The notes under the pieces are model-generated. The model was not told the origin of the DNA, did no database searches, and worked only from the letters and a program-made list of their open reading frames with translations. From positions 1 through 48,560 of the forward strand of contig NZ_JRPQ01000277.1 of the NCBI RefSeq assembly GCF_000762405.1: a DNA stretch of 48,560 bases, written 5' to 3'. Position 1 is the first letter of the stretch, and every line of letters starts with the position of its first letter. The DNA is from Hoylesella timonensis S9-PR14 (GTDB lineage Bacteria > Bacteroidota > Bacteroidia > Bacteroidales > Bacteroidaceae). Both the position numbers and the translations under genes were made by a program. This document shows positions 23,017 through 32,705 of the stretch, piece by piece.

Positions 23017-23136
23017 TAATTAGTATAGGACGTATCAATCTGGCTCAACTATGATTCCTAAAATTAAAGGAAAATCAACTTGAGTGAGCCATACTGAAAC
23101 GTTCATTTATAAATCACATTATATATCTTAAATAAA

Positions 23137-23685
23137 ATGAAAACAGTTTACGATTTTACAGTCAAAGACAGAAAAGGTAATGACGTATGTTTAAAAGAAT
23201 ACGCTAACGAAGTACTCCTCATTGTAAATACAGCTACCAAATGCGGTTTTACGCCTCAGTACGAGGAACTGGAGAAAATATATAAAAAATATCACGCCAA
23301 AGGCTTCGAGATTCTTGATTTTCCTTGCAATCAGTTTGGTCAACAAGCACCTGGAACCGATGAGAGCATCCATGAATTTTGCAAACTGAACTATGGTACA
23401 GAATTCCCTCGCTTCAAGAAGATAAAAGTAAACGGTGAAGATGCTGAACCTCTTTACAAATATCTGAAAGAGCAAAAAGGGTTTGCTGGCTTTGACATGA
23501 GTCATCCTATTGCACCAGTCTTGGTTGACATATTATCAAAGGAAGACAAAAACTACGACAAGAATCCAGATATCAAATGGAACTTCACCAAATTCCTTAT
23601 CAACAAACAGGGACAAGTTGTAGCACGCTTTGAGCCAACAGAAAATCTTGACAACGTAGCTAAAAAGATTGAAGAGCTATTATAA
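23137..23685 (+). CDS. Glutathione peroxidase family protein
   Basis: The 182-residue enzyme has the thioredoxin-like glutathione peroxidase fold. The peroxidatic Cys36 is in NTATKCGFTPQ. FPCNQFGQQAPG holds Cys64 and Gln66, and WNFTKFLI holds Trp148 and Asn149, completing the catalytic tetrad. It uses Cys rather than selenocysteine. Bacterial members of this type usually take electrons from thioredoxin, which fits the thioredoxin reductase gene that follows. Predicted role: reduction of peroxides in the cytoplasm of an oxygen-sensitive anaerobe. The 195-base gap to trxB leaves operon membership open. Confidence 0.94.
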   Translation: MKTVYDFTVKDRKGNDVCLKEYANEVLLIVNTATKCGFTPQYEELEKIYKKYHAKGFEILDFPCNQFGQQAPGTDESIHEFCKLNYGTEFPRFKKIKVNGEDAEPLYKYLKEQKGFAGFDMSHPIAPVLVDILSKEDKNYDKNPDIKWNFTKFLINKQGQVVARFEPTENLDNVAKKIEELL

Positions 23686-23880
23686 ATTTATAGAATACTA
23701 ACTCCATTGTAAAGTGTGATATGAATTGTAAATACCTGCCGTAAAAGCAAAGTAGAATAGAGAAGGTAACCGTTCACAGAACATCTGTAATACTTAGGGC
23801 TTTTCTTCACTTCTTTCACTTTGTTTGCGGACTGGTTTCACAATTCATATGACACTTTTTTTATTTTACATCTATTCAAT

Positions 23881-24828
23881 ATGGAATCAAAAGAATATAC
23901 CCGTTGTCTTATTATAGGTAGCGGACCTGCTGGTTACACTGCGGCTATCTATGCTGCACGTGCCGACATGAATCCCATTTTGTACTGCGGTCTACAGACG
24001 GGTGGGCAGCTTACGCAAACGACTGAAGTTGAAAACTTCCCTGGCTACCCTACTGGTGTGGATGGCAATCAAATGATGGTTGACCTACGTGAGCAGGCAG
24101 AGCGTTATGGCACAGAGGTGAGAGACGGCGAGATTGTCAAAGCAAACCTTAGCAAAGCGCCCTATTTATTAACAACCGAAAAGGAACAGCAGATTGAGGC
24201 AGAAACCGTGATTATCGCAACTGGAGCCTCTGCCAAATATCTCGGACTCGATGATGAGGAGAAATATAAAGGCAAAGGTGTTAGTGCCTGTGCTACCTGC
24301 GACGGATTCTTCTACCGCAAAAAGGTTGTTGCAGTGGTTGGAGGTGGTGATACCGCCTGTGAAGAAGCCACTTACTTGGCAGGACTTTGCACTAAGGTGT
24401 ACATGATTGTACGCAAAGATTACTTACGTGCCTCTGAGGTAATGAAGCAACGAGTAGAAGAAAACGAAAAGATTGAAATACTCTATGAGCACAACGCAGA
24501 GGGCTTGTATGGTAAAGACGGCGTTGAGGGAGTTCATTTGGTAAAACGCTTAGGACAGTCTGATGAACAACGATACGACCTCCCCATTGATGGCTTCTTC
24601 TTGGGAATTGGACACAAACCTAACTCTGATATATTCAAAGAGTTTTTAGAAACAGACAAAATAGGCTATATAAAGACAATTGCTGGTACTCCAAAGACAA
24701 ATATTCCTGGTGTTTATGCGGCAGGAGACGTAGCCGATCCTGTGTACCGACAAGCAGTAGTCGCCGCTGGCTCTGGCTGCAAAGCCGCACTTGAAGCAGA
24801 GCGTTACCTTACTGAAATTAACAAATAA
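23881..24828 (+). CDS. trxB: Thioredoxin reductase
   Basis: The 315-residue flavoprotein transfers electrons from NADPH via FAD to thioredoxin. The FAD-binding motif IIGSGPAGYTAAIYAARA is near the N-terminus. The redox-active Cys137 and Cys140 lie in CATCDGFF. The NADPH-binding VVGGGDTACEEA follows, and GVYAAGDVAD is near the C-terminus. Length is typical. The start at 23881 is preferred over an upstream in-frame codon because FAD-binding proteins begin just ahead of the GxGxxG motif. It ends before a strong hairpin shared with convergent pepT. Confidence 0.97.
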   Translation: MESKEYTRCLIIGSGPAGYTAAIYAARADMNPILYCGLQTGGQLTQTTEVENFPGYPTGVDGNQMMVDLREQAERYGTEVRDGEIVKANLSKAPYLLTTEKEQQIEAETVIIATGASAKYLGLDDEEKYKGKGVSACATCDGFFYRKKVVAVVGGGDTACEEATYLAGLCTKVYMIVRKDYLRASEVMKQRVEENEKIEILYEHNAEGLYGKDGVEGVHLVKRLGQSDEQRYDLPIDGFFLGIGHKPNSDIFKEFLETDKIGYIKTIAGTPKTNIPGVYAAGDVADPVYRQAVVAAGSGCKAALEAERYLTEINK

Positions 24829-24871
24829 GCATCCAGACTTTGGCAAAATTAGACTGATGACTGTTGATGCT

Positions 24872-24909
24872 AAACGCCCTCAATACAACCATTTGTATTG
24901 AGGGCGTTT
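24872..24909. terminator. Bidirectional terminator between trxB and pepT
   Basis: AAACGCCCTCAATACAA (24872-24888) and its exact complement (24893-24909) form a 17-bp perfect stem with a 4-base loop between two convergent genes. Confidence 0.85.
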
Positions 24910-24977
24910 GATGAATGATGCCACTGCTTGAATGGACATCGTTTCCTTATGATTCAAAAAATTGATATAAGGGGAAA

Positions 24978-26201
24978 TCAATCATTGAATCCAGCGGTTA
25001 TCTCACATATTTTTACAATCACATCTACTGCCTTTTCCATGACTTGAATGGAGACAAATTCATAAGGTCCATGGAAGTTGACGCCTCCTGCGAAGATGTT
25101 TGGACAAGGAAGTCCTTTGAAACTCAGCTGTGCACCATCCGTTCCACCACGAATAGGCTCTACCTTTGGAGGCACACCCGTCTCTTGCATCGCCTGTAGA
25201 ACAATATCTATCACGTGCATGTTTGGATCAATTTTCTCCTTCATATTGTAATATTGATCCTTAATGGTAATCTTCACCGTGTCCTCACCATATTTTTCGT
25301 TCATCTTTGCTGCACAAGCTTCCATAAAATCCTTGCGCTTTTCAAAGCTTTCACGGTCGTGATCACGAATCAGATAACTCATCTTTGCCTCTTCCGTGCG
25401 TGTCTCCATGGCCAAAAGATGATAAAATCCTTGATAGCCTTCTGTTGTTTCGGGCAGTTCTGTATCAGGAATCATGGCATTAAATTCACACGCCAATCTG
25501 TTTGCATTCAACATTTTTCCTTTTGCATAACCTGTATGTACACTCACACCCTTGATGTGAATTTTAGCACTTGCGGCGTTAAAATTTTCATATTCCAAGT
25601 CTCCTAAATCGCCTCCATCCATGGTATAAGCCCATTCACAACCGAATTTTTCGACATCAAAGTGATGAGCACCCATACCAATTTCCTCATCAGGATTGAA
25701 TGCAATGCGAATATCGCCATGCTTAATCTCATCATGGTCGCGCAAATAGCACATGGCTTGAACTATTTCAGCAATACCAGCCTTGTCGTCTGCTCCCAAA
25801 AGAGTATGACCGTCTGTCACTATTAAATCCTCTCCAATGTGTGCCTTCATTTCAGGAAACTTAGACGGAGAAGAGACGATTCCTTCGGAAAGTACGATAT
25901 CCTTACCATCATAATTCTTTACTATACGAGCCTTGATATTAGCTCCGCTTGCATCAGGACTGGTATCATAATGCGAAATGAAGCCAATGGTAGGAATCTC
26001 CTTCTTCACGTTAGCCTTGAGTGTGGCATAAATATAACCCTTCTCATCCATTTCAACGTCTTCAAGTCCCTCGTGTTCCAACTCTTCTTTCAGATATTTG
26101 GCAAATATCAATTGCTTTGAGGTACTCGGCACAGTTTGCGAATCTTCAGCCGACTGTGTATCAAATTTCGTGTAATTAATAAATCTTTCAACGATGTCCA
26201 T
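24978..26201 (-). CDS. pepT: Peptidase T (tripeptidase)
   Basis: The 407-residue M20-family zinc enzyme removes the N-terminal residue of tripeptides in the cytoplasm. Metal ligands appear in [28 protein letters not shown] and the late [23 protein letters not shown] segment. The ATG at 26201 ([17 protein letters not shown]) matches the usual PepT N-terminus and is preferred over an earlier in-frame ATG 21 codons upstream. Length is normal. It is a single gene with a -7 box near 26353-26360 on the minus strand. It fits a peptide-fermenting lifestyle. Confidence 0.96.
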   Translation of the reverse strand: MDIVERFINYTKFDTQSAEDSQTVPSTSKQLIFAKYLKEELEHEGLEDVEMDEKGYIYATLKANVKKEIPTIGFISHYDTSPDASGANIKARIVKNYDGKDIVLSEGIVSSPSKFPEMKAHIGEDLIVTDGHTLLGADDKAGIAEIVQAMCYLRDHDEIKHGDIRIAFNPDEEIGMGAHHFDVEKFGCEWAYTMDGGDLGDLEYENFNAASAKIHIKGVSVHTGYAKGKMLNANRLACEFNAMIPDTELPETTEGYQGFYHLLAMETRTEEAKMSYLIRDHDRESFEKRKDFMEACAAKMNEKYGEDTVKITIKDQYYNMKEKIDPNMHVIDIVLQAMQETGVPPKVEPIRGGTDGAQLSFKGLPCPNIFAGGVNFHGPYEFVSIQVMEKAVDVIVKICEITAGFND

Positions 26202-26352
26202 ATGCTTTTCTTTACAATTTTTAGTTATATGATTGATTGTCTCACTTTTGGAGAATTGTGTCACGTAATTCTAACGATGCCAACGCTGCTCCAACATACC
26301 ATGACAAGCAAACACATTTTATCCTTCTTGCGCTTCTTTCATGATATATAAG

Positions 26353-26382
26353 CAAAGATAAAAATATTTTCTGAAAAACCAA
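26353..26382 (-). promoter_or_regulatory. Promoter of pepT
   Basis: On the minus strand TTGG (26379-26382) and TATCTTTG (26353-26360) are 18 bases apart. The leader to the start codon would be about 145 bases. Confidence 0.5.
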
Positions 26383-26511
26383 TGTTATAACTGATATTTC
26401 TTTGAAAAAGAAAGAGAAATTGAGATTGTTTGCGGGATTGTTGGGATATGGCTTTTCTTATCTATTACTTCTAAATCAATGATTAGGGTGTCGTAATATT
26501 CTTTTTTATTG

Positions 26512-26519
26512 TAAATTTG
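26512..26519 (+). promoter_or_regulatory. -7 box for the GH92 gene
   Basis: TAAATTTG fits TAnnTTTG and lies 30 bases upstream of the GH92 start. The -33 region is weak. Confidence 0.5.
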
Positions 26520-26549
26520 CAAGACTAACCAAATAAACAATTAAATGAT

Positions 26550-28841
26550 ATGAAGATGCTGAAAACCTGTCTATCTGTCTTAGCATTCACTTTGGCATGG
26601 AATGTTAGCGCAGCCGACAAATTAGAACCCGTTGACTATGTGAGCCCTTTGGTAGGAACATTGTCCAAACATGCCTTATCCACAGGAAATACTTATCCTG
26701 CTATTGCGCTTCCATGGGGAATGAATTTCTGGATGCCACAAACAGGAAAAATGGGAGATGGCTGGGCTTACGTCTATACTGAGGACAAATTGCGTGGCTT
26801 CAAGCAGACACATCAGCCCAGTCCTTGGATTAACGACTATGGACAGTTTGCCATTATGCCCATCACGGGGAAGCCTGTTTTTAACGAAGACGAGCGTGCC
26901 AGTTGGTTTTCTCATAAGGCAGAGGTGGCAAAACCTTATTACTATCGTGTCTACTTAGCCGATCATGACATCGTTACTGAGTTCACTCCTACCGAGCGAG
27001 CCGTGATGTTTAGGTTCACGTTTCCCGAAAACAGTCATTCGTATGTCGTGGTAGATGCGTTGGATAAAGGCTCGTCGATACAAATTATCCCTGCTGAAAA
27101 CAAGATTATTGGCTACACTACGCGCAACAGCGGTGGCGTTCCTGACAACTTTAAGAATTACTTTGTTATCCAATTCGACAAGCCTTTTACGTATCGTGCA
27201 GCTGTGGCAGACGGCAAAATTGATGAAAGCAAGACCGCTGCAACGGTAAATCATGCAGGGGCTATCATTGGTTTTAAGACACAGCGTGGCGAGAAAGTGC
27301 ATGCGCGAATTGCTTCCTCGTTTATCAGTCCGCAACAAGCCGAACTAAATTTGCAGGAGTTAGGCGCACGAAGTTTTGAGGAAATCAAGCAACAAGGTCG
27401 ACAGATATGGAACAAAGTGTTGGGACGTATCGAAGTAGAAGATAACAACATTGACCATCTTCGCACGTTCTATTCCTGTTTGTATCGCTCGGTGTTGTTC
27501 CCACGAAGTTTCTTTGAGAAAGATGCTACGGGAAAAATTGTGCATTACAGTCCGTATAATGGGCAGGTGTTGCCAGGCTATATGTTCACCGACACAGGCT
27601 TTTGGGACACGTTCCGTTGCTTGTTCCCATTGCTCAACCTGATGTATCCTTCCATGAATGTAAAGATGCAGGAAGGTTTGGTGAACGCCTATCTCGAAAG
27701 TGGCTTCCTTCCCGAGTGGGCAAGTCCGGGACATCGAGATTGTATGGTGGGCAACAATTCTGCGTCTGTGGTAGCAGATGCATACCTCAAGGGCTTACGT
27801 GGCTATGATGCGGAAACGCTATGGAAGGCTGTAACGCATGGAGCGAATGCCGTTCACCCTACCGTTAGCTCTACTGGTCGTTTAGGTTTTGATGAATATA
27901 ACAAAATGGGCTATGTGCCCTACGATGTGGATATCAACGAAAATGTGGCTCGCACGTTGGAGTATGCGTATGACGACTGGTGCATCTATCAGTTTGGTAA
28001 AGCCTTGGGCAAATCCAAAAAGGAGTTAGCTCCCTATCTCAAACATGCCATGAACTATAAGAATGTCTTTGATCGTGAAACCAATCTCATGCGTGGTCGC
28101 AACAAGGACGGCAAGTTCCAGTCGCCTTTCAGTCCGCTGAAGTGGGGTGATGCCTTTACCGAAGGTAACTCTTGGCATTACACTTGGTCGGTATTCCACG
28201 ACCCACAAGGACTCATCAAGCTCATGGGAGGGAAACAAACTTTTAATCTCATGCTCGATTCTGTGTTCAATGTTCCACCGTTTTTCGATGATAGTTATTA
28301 CGGAAGTGTTATCCACGAAATACGTGAAATGCAAATTATGAATATGGGCAACTACGCTCATGGCAACCAACCCATACAGCACATGATTTATCTGTACGGC
28401 TATTCAGGGCAACCTTGGAAAACACAATACTGGATTAGAGAGGTGATGGACAAGCTCTACAATGCCAATCCCGATGGCTATTGTGGTGATGAGGACAACG
28501 GACAGACCTCGGCATGGTATGTATTCTCCGCCATGGGCTTCTATCCTGTTTGCCCTGGTAGCAACCAATATGTGATGGGTACGCCCTACTTTCAAAAGAT
28601 GACCTTGCACTTAGAGAACGGAAAGGCGTTGACGCTCCAAGCCAATAAGTGCAGCACTGCGAATAAATATATCCAGTCGTTGCGCATCAATGGCGTGCCT
28701 TCCACCCGAAACTACTTCACTCATCAGGAGCTGATGTTGGGTGGTACTGTTGTTTATGACATGGGCAACTTGCCTAACAAGCAGCGTGGCACTCAAGACG
28801 CCGATGCTCCCTACTCGTTCACCACAGAGAGAAGACGATAA
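26550..28841 (+). CDS. Secreted GH92 alpha-mannosidase
   Basis: The 763-residue exported enzyme is a glycoside hydrolase family 92 calcium-dependent exo-alpha-mannosidase. A signal peptide ends around residue 21 (WNVSAADK). The N-terminal beta domain starts with VDYVSPLVGT, and the alpha/alpha barrel contains FTDTGFWDTFR and WASPGHRDCMVGNN. The diagnostic GDEDNGQTSAWYVFSAMGFYP carries catalytic acidic residues. Family members trim alpha-mannose from N-glycans or yeast mannan. Linkage preference cannot be read from the sequence. It is monocistronic with its own terminator, yet fits functionally with the GH130 mannoside phosphorylase at 5345. Confidence 0.95.
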   Translation: MKMLKTCLSVLAFTLAWNVSAADKLEPVDYVSPLVGTLSKHALSTGNTYPAIALPWGMNFWMPQTGKMGDGWAYVYTEDKLRGFKQTHQPSPWINDYGQFAIMPITGKPVFNEDERASWFSHKAEVAKPYYYRVYLADHDIVTEFTPTERAVMFRFTFPENSHSYVVVDALDKGSSIQIIPAENKIIGYTTRNSGGVPDNFKNYFVIQFDKPFTYRAAVADGKIDESKTAATVNHAGAIIGFKTQRGEKVHARIASSFISPQQAELNLQELGARSFEEIKQQGRQIWNKVLGRIEVEDNNIDHLRTFYSCLYRSVLFPRSFFEKDATGKIVHYSPYNGQVLPGYMFTDTGFWDTFRCLFPLLNLMYPSMNVKMQEGLVNAYLESGFLPEWASPGHRDCMVGNNSASVVADAYLKGLRGYDAETLWKAVTHGANAVHPTVSSTGRLGFDEYNKMGYVPYDVDINENVARTLEYAYDDWCIYQFGKALGKSKKELAPYLKHAMNYKNVFDRETNLMRGRNKDGKFQSPFSPLKWGDAFTEGNSWHYTWSVFHDPQGLIKLMGGKQTFNLMLDSVFNVPPFFDDSYYGSVIHEIREMQIMNMGNYAHGNQPIQHMIYLYGYSGQPWKTQYWIREVMDKLYNANPDGYCGDEDNGQTSAWYVFSAMGFYPVCPGSNQYVMGTPYFQKMTLHLENGKALTLQANKCSTANKYIQSLRINGVPSTRNYFTHQELMLGGTVVYDMGNLPNKQRGTQDADAPYSFTTERRR

Positions 28842-28864
28842 CAGGTGAGCGGCTATCAAACATG

Positions 28865-28898
28865 AAGTGGGAGGGAAACCAACAGTTCCCTCCCACTT
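28865..28898. terminator. Terminator after GH92
   Basis: AAGTGGGAGGGAA (28865-28877) and its exact complement (28886-28898) form a 13-bp stem with an 8-base loop, followed by a T-rich tail. It can serve both convergent units. Confidence 0.85.
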
Positions 28899-28950
28899 TA
28901 TTTTATGTCATGAGTAGTTGCATGGCTATTCTCGGCACGCATGTCGAGGG

Positions 28951-29187
28951 TTACCACACGCTTCCCCAGTTGTTTTTATAGTTGGCATCCTCTTCGTCCC
29001 ACGAGTCCAAGTCGTCGCCCTGCCACTTCTTTCCATAGGCTTCATCAGTATTTTCATCTGTCCTTGGAATTCCTAAACTTTCCGCTAAGGGGTTAGTTGT
29101 TTCCATTTTGATGATTTCGGTACATGGCGACAGGTAGGTACGTCTGCTGCGAGCTGTGCTGTTTATATTTATATTATCTCTGTTCAT
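28951..29187 (-). CDS. Small acidic Trp-rich protein coupled to the LRR gene
   Basis: This 78-residue protein of unknown function starts 2 bases after the stop of the LRR gene, so translation is probably coupled. It has no signal peptide. A basic N-terminus with RRTYLSPCTEIIKMET leads to an acidic C-terminal half (GDDLDSWDEEDANYKNNWGSVW). The YLSP-x-TE-(I/V)(I/V) opening recalls short Prevotella/Bacteroides peptides often encoded beside exported proteins. That similarity is from memory and their function is not established. It could be a peptide precursor or a partner of the LRR protein. Confidence 0.6.
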   Translation of the reverse strand: MNRDNININSTARSRRTYLSPCTEIIKMETTNPLAESLGIPRTDENTDEAYGKKWQGDDLDSWDEEDANYKNNWGSVW

Positions 29188-29189
29188 CT

Positions 29190-31484
29190 TTATTTCGTCT
29201 TTAATGTTTTCTTACCCTTCATGATATATATGCCCGATGGCAGACTGTCGAAGTCGGTGCCTACATAGCGCCCGTCGATGGTGTATATGCGCTGTGCGCC
29301 TTGCTGTACATCGGTGTTTCCTGTCACATCGTTGATGCCATTTGTTTGATTGTCCTCCTCAGTGAGTAACACAAACTGCTTGGCGGCTGCAATAGACGAC
29401 TTAGGCATAATGATTCCGCGGAAAGGTGGTATGAGTTTATCCGCACCCGTCTTACCTGGCATTCTTTTCCACAAATCTTTTCCAGTTACTTTATCACGAC
29501 CCAGCACCCAAGGGTTGTTAATCGGCGAATTCTGTCCATCCCCACGTTGAAGCTTTTCGGTGCTTCCAGTGAACACGTAGCTTGGGTCATTTTTACCTTC
29601 AGTAAAGAACTTTGGCTTGAGTCTGTTAAATTTCTTATCCTTGTCATTGCCAGACGCAGCAATTACCACTGGATTGTCAATCACTTTGAACTCCTGAAAG
29701 GTGTGGCTCTGACCATCTGTGATGCGCAGCAAATAGGGTCTGTTCGCCTCAAGCTTGCTACCGTCGGGGATTGACTTGAACATATAAACTTCTTCAACTA
29801 TATATTTACCGGTGTACTCGTTTATTTTATCCGTGGTTCTCTTTGTTTGTAAGTCCAAATTGTATGCGCGAATGCCATTTGGAAGTTTCACGGCGTATGG
29901 CAGGAAAATGGTGAAACAGTTCTTGCCAGAGGCAAAGGAGGAAATATCACGGTCGTAAACTACTTCACTTGCTTTGATCTCATGGGGGAACTCGTATTCC
30001 ACACCATCCTCTAAGAGCAACTTGGTACATGTGCCGTCAAACTTGACAAAGTTCACATCCTGATCATCCGCAAAGCTAATGTTTGGTACATCGGGCAGGT
30101 AAACGATGACGTTCACTGGCAAGCCTGCTACTAATGTCTTCGCTGAACCTGTGCCAGAATTAGCTTCACGCGACAAATTCATCAGATGGCTCTTGACATA
30201 CGTACTATTCACGTTCTTCAGGTCAAGGTATTCTAAGGGGCAACCTTCGAGAATGCCCGCACCAACCGTGCAGTTAGCACTGCCTATCAATGTAAAACCT
30301 GTCAAATTGGTATTTCCCTTAAACGCACCTTCGCCAATTTCCTCGACATTATCACGAATAACAAAGTCACCAAACAAAGCTCCATTCTCAAAAGCCTTTG
30401 CACCTATTTTCGTTACTTTAGACAATTCGCTAAAACTTTTGATACCAGCATTTGCGAAAGCTCTTTCTTCTATGGTAGTCACCGAAAGAGGAATATCAAA
30501 TTTATCTAATTCCTTAAAAGCATTCTCAAACATACCCGTTGGAATCGTTGTTATGCCTTCTTTCAAAGTTACAACACCCTTCTTACATTGAGCGAAGGCT
30601 TCTGCTCCCGACTCCTTGTCCACACCTGGCAGGTCGGCATACATCGCTGTAATTTCAGGGTCTGTAGGTTGTTCCCCAAGCTTTGCCGATGCAGGAACTT
30701 CCATCGAAAATCCAGAGCCTTTGAAAGCCTGATAACCCAAATACCTGATGTTTGGACATGACAAAGTTGCACCTTCTCTAGAACATTCCTCAAAGGCTTG
30801 GGGACCTATGGCTGTTTGACCGGAAATACTAATTTTTCCGGCAGATTTTTTGCTAACACCTCTTCTAAATTTAGGGGTTCTATAAGTATAATAATAACCC
30901 ATAATGCTCCTATAAAAAGCTTGCCTTCCGATGGTTTTCAGTCCCTCAGGGAAGTTGATAGTACATGCGTAGGCTTGATAAAAGGCAGCCTCCTCAATGT
31001 GTTCAATGGTTGAAGGAAGTTCAAAATCTAATCGAATTAGTTTCTTTTTATTCTTAACGTTATCATCAACATAAAACCCTCTTTCATTGATAAATGCGCA
31101 AGTACCGATGGCTACCACCGTCCAGTTCGTGCCATCGGCATCTTCGACTGTCTCAGGAATGGTTATTGTACCATTCAGTGTTCCGCTATAGCCTTTGTAA
31201 GTATTATCAGCACCTTCGTCACCACCCTTAGTACCATTATTAAAATTATCTTTTTCAAATTCCAGCTGCCTTGCTTCTGGCTTTGCCGCATTTGTGTTCT
31301 CGTATGTCACTTTTACGGTATGCTTCGTGGCATCCACTACCTCATACCAAAGTATTCCGCCTTTGCCTTGGAACCTTTTGGCTGCATTCTGTGCAGTGAT
31401 AGGCAGCGCCGTTATCATCAGCAGCACAAGCGCAAACCATGCGCTGCGGTGCTTCGCTTTGTTGTTGTAATTTTCTTTCATCAT
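29190..31484 (-). CDS. BspA-type leucine-rich-repeat surface protein
   Basis: The 764-residue exported protein has a signal peptide ending near residue 32 (LPITAQ). Residues about 95-430 contain repeats of the BspA/LRR_5 class, for example TTIEERAFANAGIKSF, TKIGAKAFENGALFG and EEIGEGAFKGNTNLTG. The middle third is a beta-rich module of unknown type. The C-terminus (QRIYTIDGRYVGTDFDSLPSGIYIMKGKKTLKTK) resembles the type IX secretion/attachment tail common in Prevotella. BspA proteins bind fibronectin or fibrinogen and mediate coaggregation in oral species; adhesion is therefore likely but inferred. A well-formed promoter lies upstream. Confidence 0.88.
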   Translation of the reverse strand: MMKENYNNKAKHRSAWFALVLLMITALPITAQNAAKRFQGKGGILWYEVVDATKHTVKVTYENTNAAKPEARQLEFEKDNFNNGTKGGDEGADNTYKGYSGTLNGTITIPETVEDADGTNWTVVAIGTCAFINERGFYVDDNVKNKKKLIRLDFELPSTIEHIEEAAFYQAYACTINFPEGLKTIGRQAFYRSIMGYYYTYRTPKFRRGVSKKSAGKISISGQTAIGPQAFEECSREGATLSCPNIRYLGYQAFKGSGFSMEVPASAKLGEQPTDPEITAMYADLPGVDKESGAEAFAQCKKGVVTLKEGITTIPTGMFENAFKELDKFDIPLSVTTIEERAFANAGIKSFSELSKVTKIGAKAFENGALFGDFVIRDNVEEIGEGAFKGNTNLTGFTLIGSANCTVGAGILEGCPLEYLDLKNVNSTYVKSHLMNLSREANSGTGSAKTLVAGLPVNVIVYLPDVPNISFADDQDVNFVKFDGTCTKLLLEDGVEYEFPHEIKASEVVYDRDISSFASGKNCFTIFLPYAVKLPNGIRAYNLDLQTKRTTDKINEYTGKYIVEEVYMFKSIPDGSKLEANRPYLLRITDGQSHTFQEFKVIDNPVVIAASGNDKDKKFNRLKPKFFTEGKNDPSYVFTGSTEKLQRGDGQNSPINNPWVLGRDKVTGKDLWKRMPGKTGADKLIPPFRGIIMPKSSIAAAKQFVLLTEEDNQTNGINDVTGNTDVQQGAQRIYTIDGRYVGTDFDSLPSGIYIMKGKKTLKTK

Positions 31485-31581
31485 TCTAAAAAATATTTAA
31501 TTGTTGTTTTATGTCGTTGGATGAATACTCGTGTAGGATAGTTGAATAGTAATTATCTTCATGAAATTCCACAATTCGGTG

Positions 31582-31613
31582 CAAAGGTACACAAAAGCAT
31601 CGGTTGTAACAAA
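31582..31613 (-). promoter_or_regulatory. Promoter of the LRR gene
   Basis: On the minus strand TTTG (31610-31613) and TACCTTTG (31582-31589) are separated by 20 bases. This is an exact fit to the Bacteroidetes consensus. Confidence 0.75.
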
Positions 31614-31684
31614 TCCAACGAATGTTTTTTACACACATTTAATAAAATTGTTATAGCGGCAACGGACATCAGACTAATGATAAT

Positions 31685-31939
31685 AGCAACGGAATGGCAC
31701 GGAGTAACACGGACAACGTCCGTGAATATCCGTGATACTCCGATGCAAAAAACAGCAAACAAAATATGATAGCAACGGAATGGTACGGAATAACACGGAC
31801 AACGTCCGTGAATATCCGTGAAACTCCGATGCAAAAAAACAGCAAACAAATGATAATAGCAACGGAAGGACACGGAATAACACGGACAACGTCCGTGAAC
31901 ATCCGTAAAGCTCCGATGCAAAAAAACAGCAAATAAATA
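31685..31939. repeat. Three tandem copies of an 86-87-bp repeat, array A
   Basis: Units begin with AGCAACGGAA at 31685, 31771 and 31858. Each contains CACGGACAACGTCCGTG (a 7-bp stem with a 3-base loop), then ATCCGTGA, CTCCGATGCAA and an A-rich AACAGCAAA linker. Related arrays lie at 35831-36040 and 36788-36865. Spurious ORFs cross it on the minus strand. Confidence 0.9.
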
Positions 31940-32519
31940 TTGTCATGGCTATGAAATAGTACAGATGCTCGAGGTGTGCCATTGGCACATCATAGAAGAA
32001 CGATTTTCTACGGTTTTGTCAAAATAAATTGCCGAAAATTAACACTTCAGAAGTGGGTGAAATAGCTCGTGAACATGGGTGAATTTGCGTGTTAGAAAGT
32101 CACAAATTGGTTGTTCCATGTCTTTAAGGCGACTATCTCAATGACTTTGCACGACTAAAGCATGCTTTCAAGCCCCTTGATCACATGGAGTAAGGGCGTT
32201 ATTTTGCGCTTATAAGAGTGGGTTACGAGGCGATTTTCACTGTTACGAAATTTTATTTTTGGCAAAACATTGGCTTTCAGCGAGTTGCAAACTTGCTCAA
32301 AACTCGCATATTTTCAACCGATGCTCGCCTTGCTCGCAAATATTCAAATTTTGAAAGTGCTGTTGTCCTATTTTTTCAAAACGTAATTAACATTTTTAAC
32401 AATCAGTTATCAGTAAAAACCAAAGCGCGAGGGAGAGGTACGGAGAGGCACGGATATCTGTGCAAGGCGAGGGGGAAATATCCTCATAATATAGGATTTT
32501 ACATGTAATGACATTATTG
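31940..32519. other. Non-coding stretch upstream of hemN
   Basis: No gene is recognised here. It contains GCGAG/CTCGC-type inverted motifs around 32280-32340. A diverged fragment of the neighbouring repeat family lies near 32430-32460. A 96-codon open frame at 32218-32508 has no family resemblance. Confidence 0.5.
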
Positions 32520-32527
32520 TAAATTTG
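32520..32527 (+). promoter_or_regulatory. -7 box upstream of hemN
   Basis: TAAATTTG matches TAnnTTTG, with TTTT at 32497-32500 in the -33 position. It would leave a leader of about 170 bases before hemN. Confidence 0.45.
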
Positions 32528-32705
32528 CAACCAAACATTATACAAACGATTACGGTGAGTACGCCTGTCCGTTGCTGTTGGGAACCCCCCTGTTGCCATG
32601 AACGAGACAACGTGTTGGACACAACGCCCTTACGCTTCCGAGCATTGTCGTGGAGCATGAGGAGAGCAGCACTCACACCGCAAAGAAAACAAGAGAATTA
32701 AAAAG

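Noticed and set aside
30106..30591. 161-codon plus-strand ORF
   Set aside because: Antisense shadow of the LRR gene; its repeats mirror the LRR periodicity.
31685..31939. CRISPR array
   Set aside because: The units are tandem copies with no unique spacers between them, and no cas genes are present.
31559..31988. Several minus-strand ORFs with HGYSRTLSV-type repeats
   Set aside because: They are translations of the 86-87-bp DNA repeat in different frames, not genes.
32218..32508. 96-codon ORF before hemN
   Set aside because: Runs through repeat-like GCGAG motifs and a diverged repeat fragment; no recognisable family.
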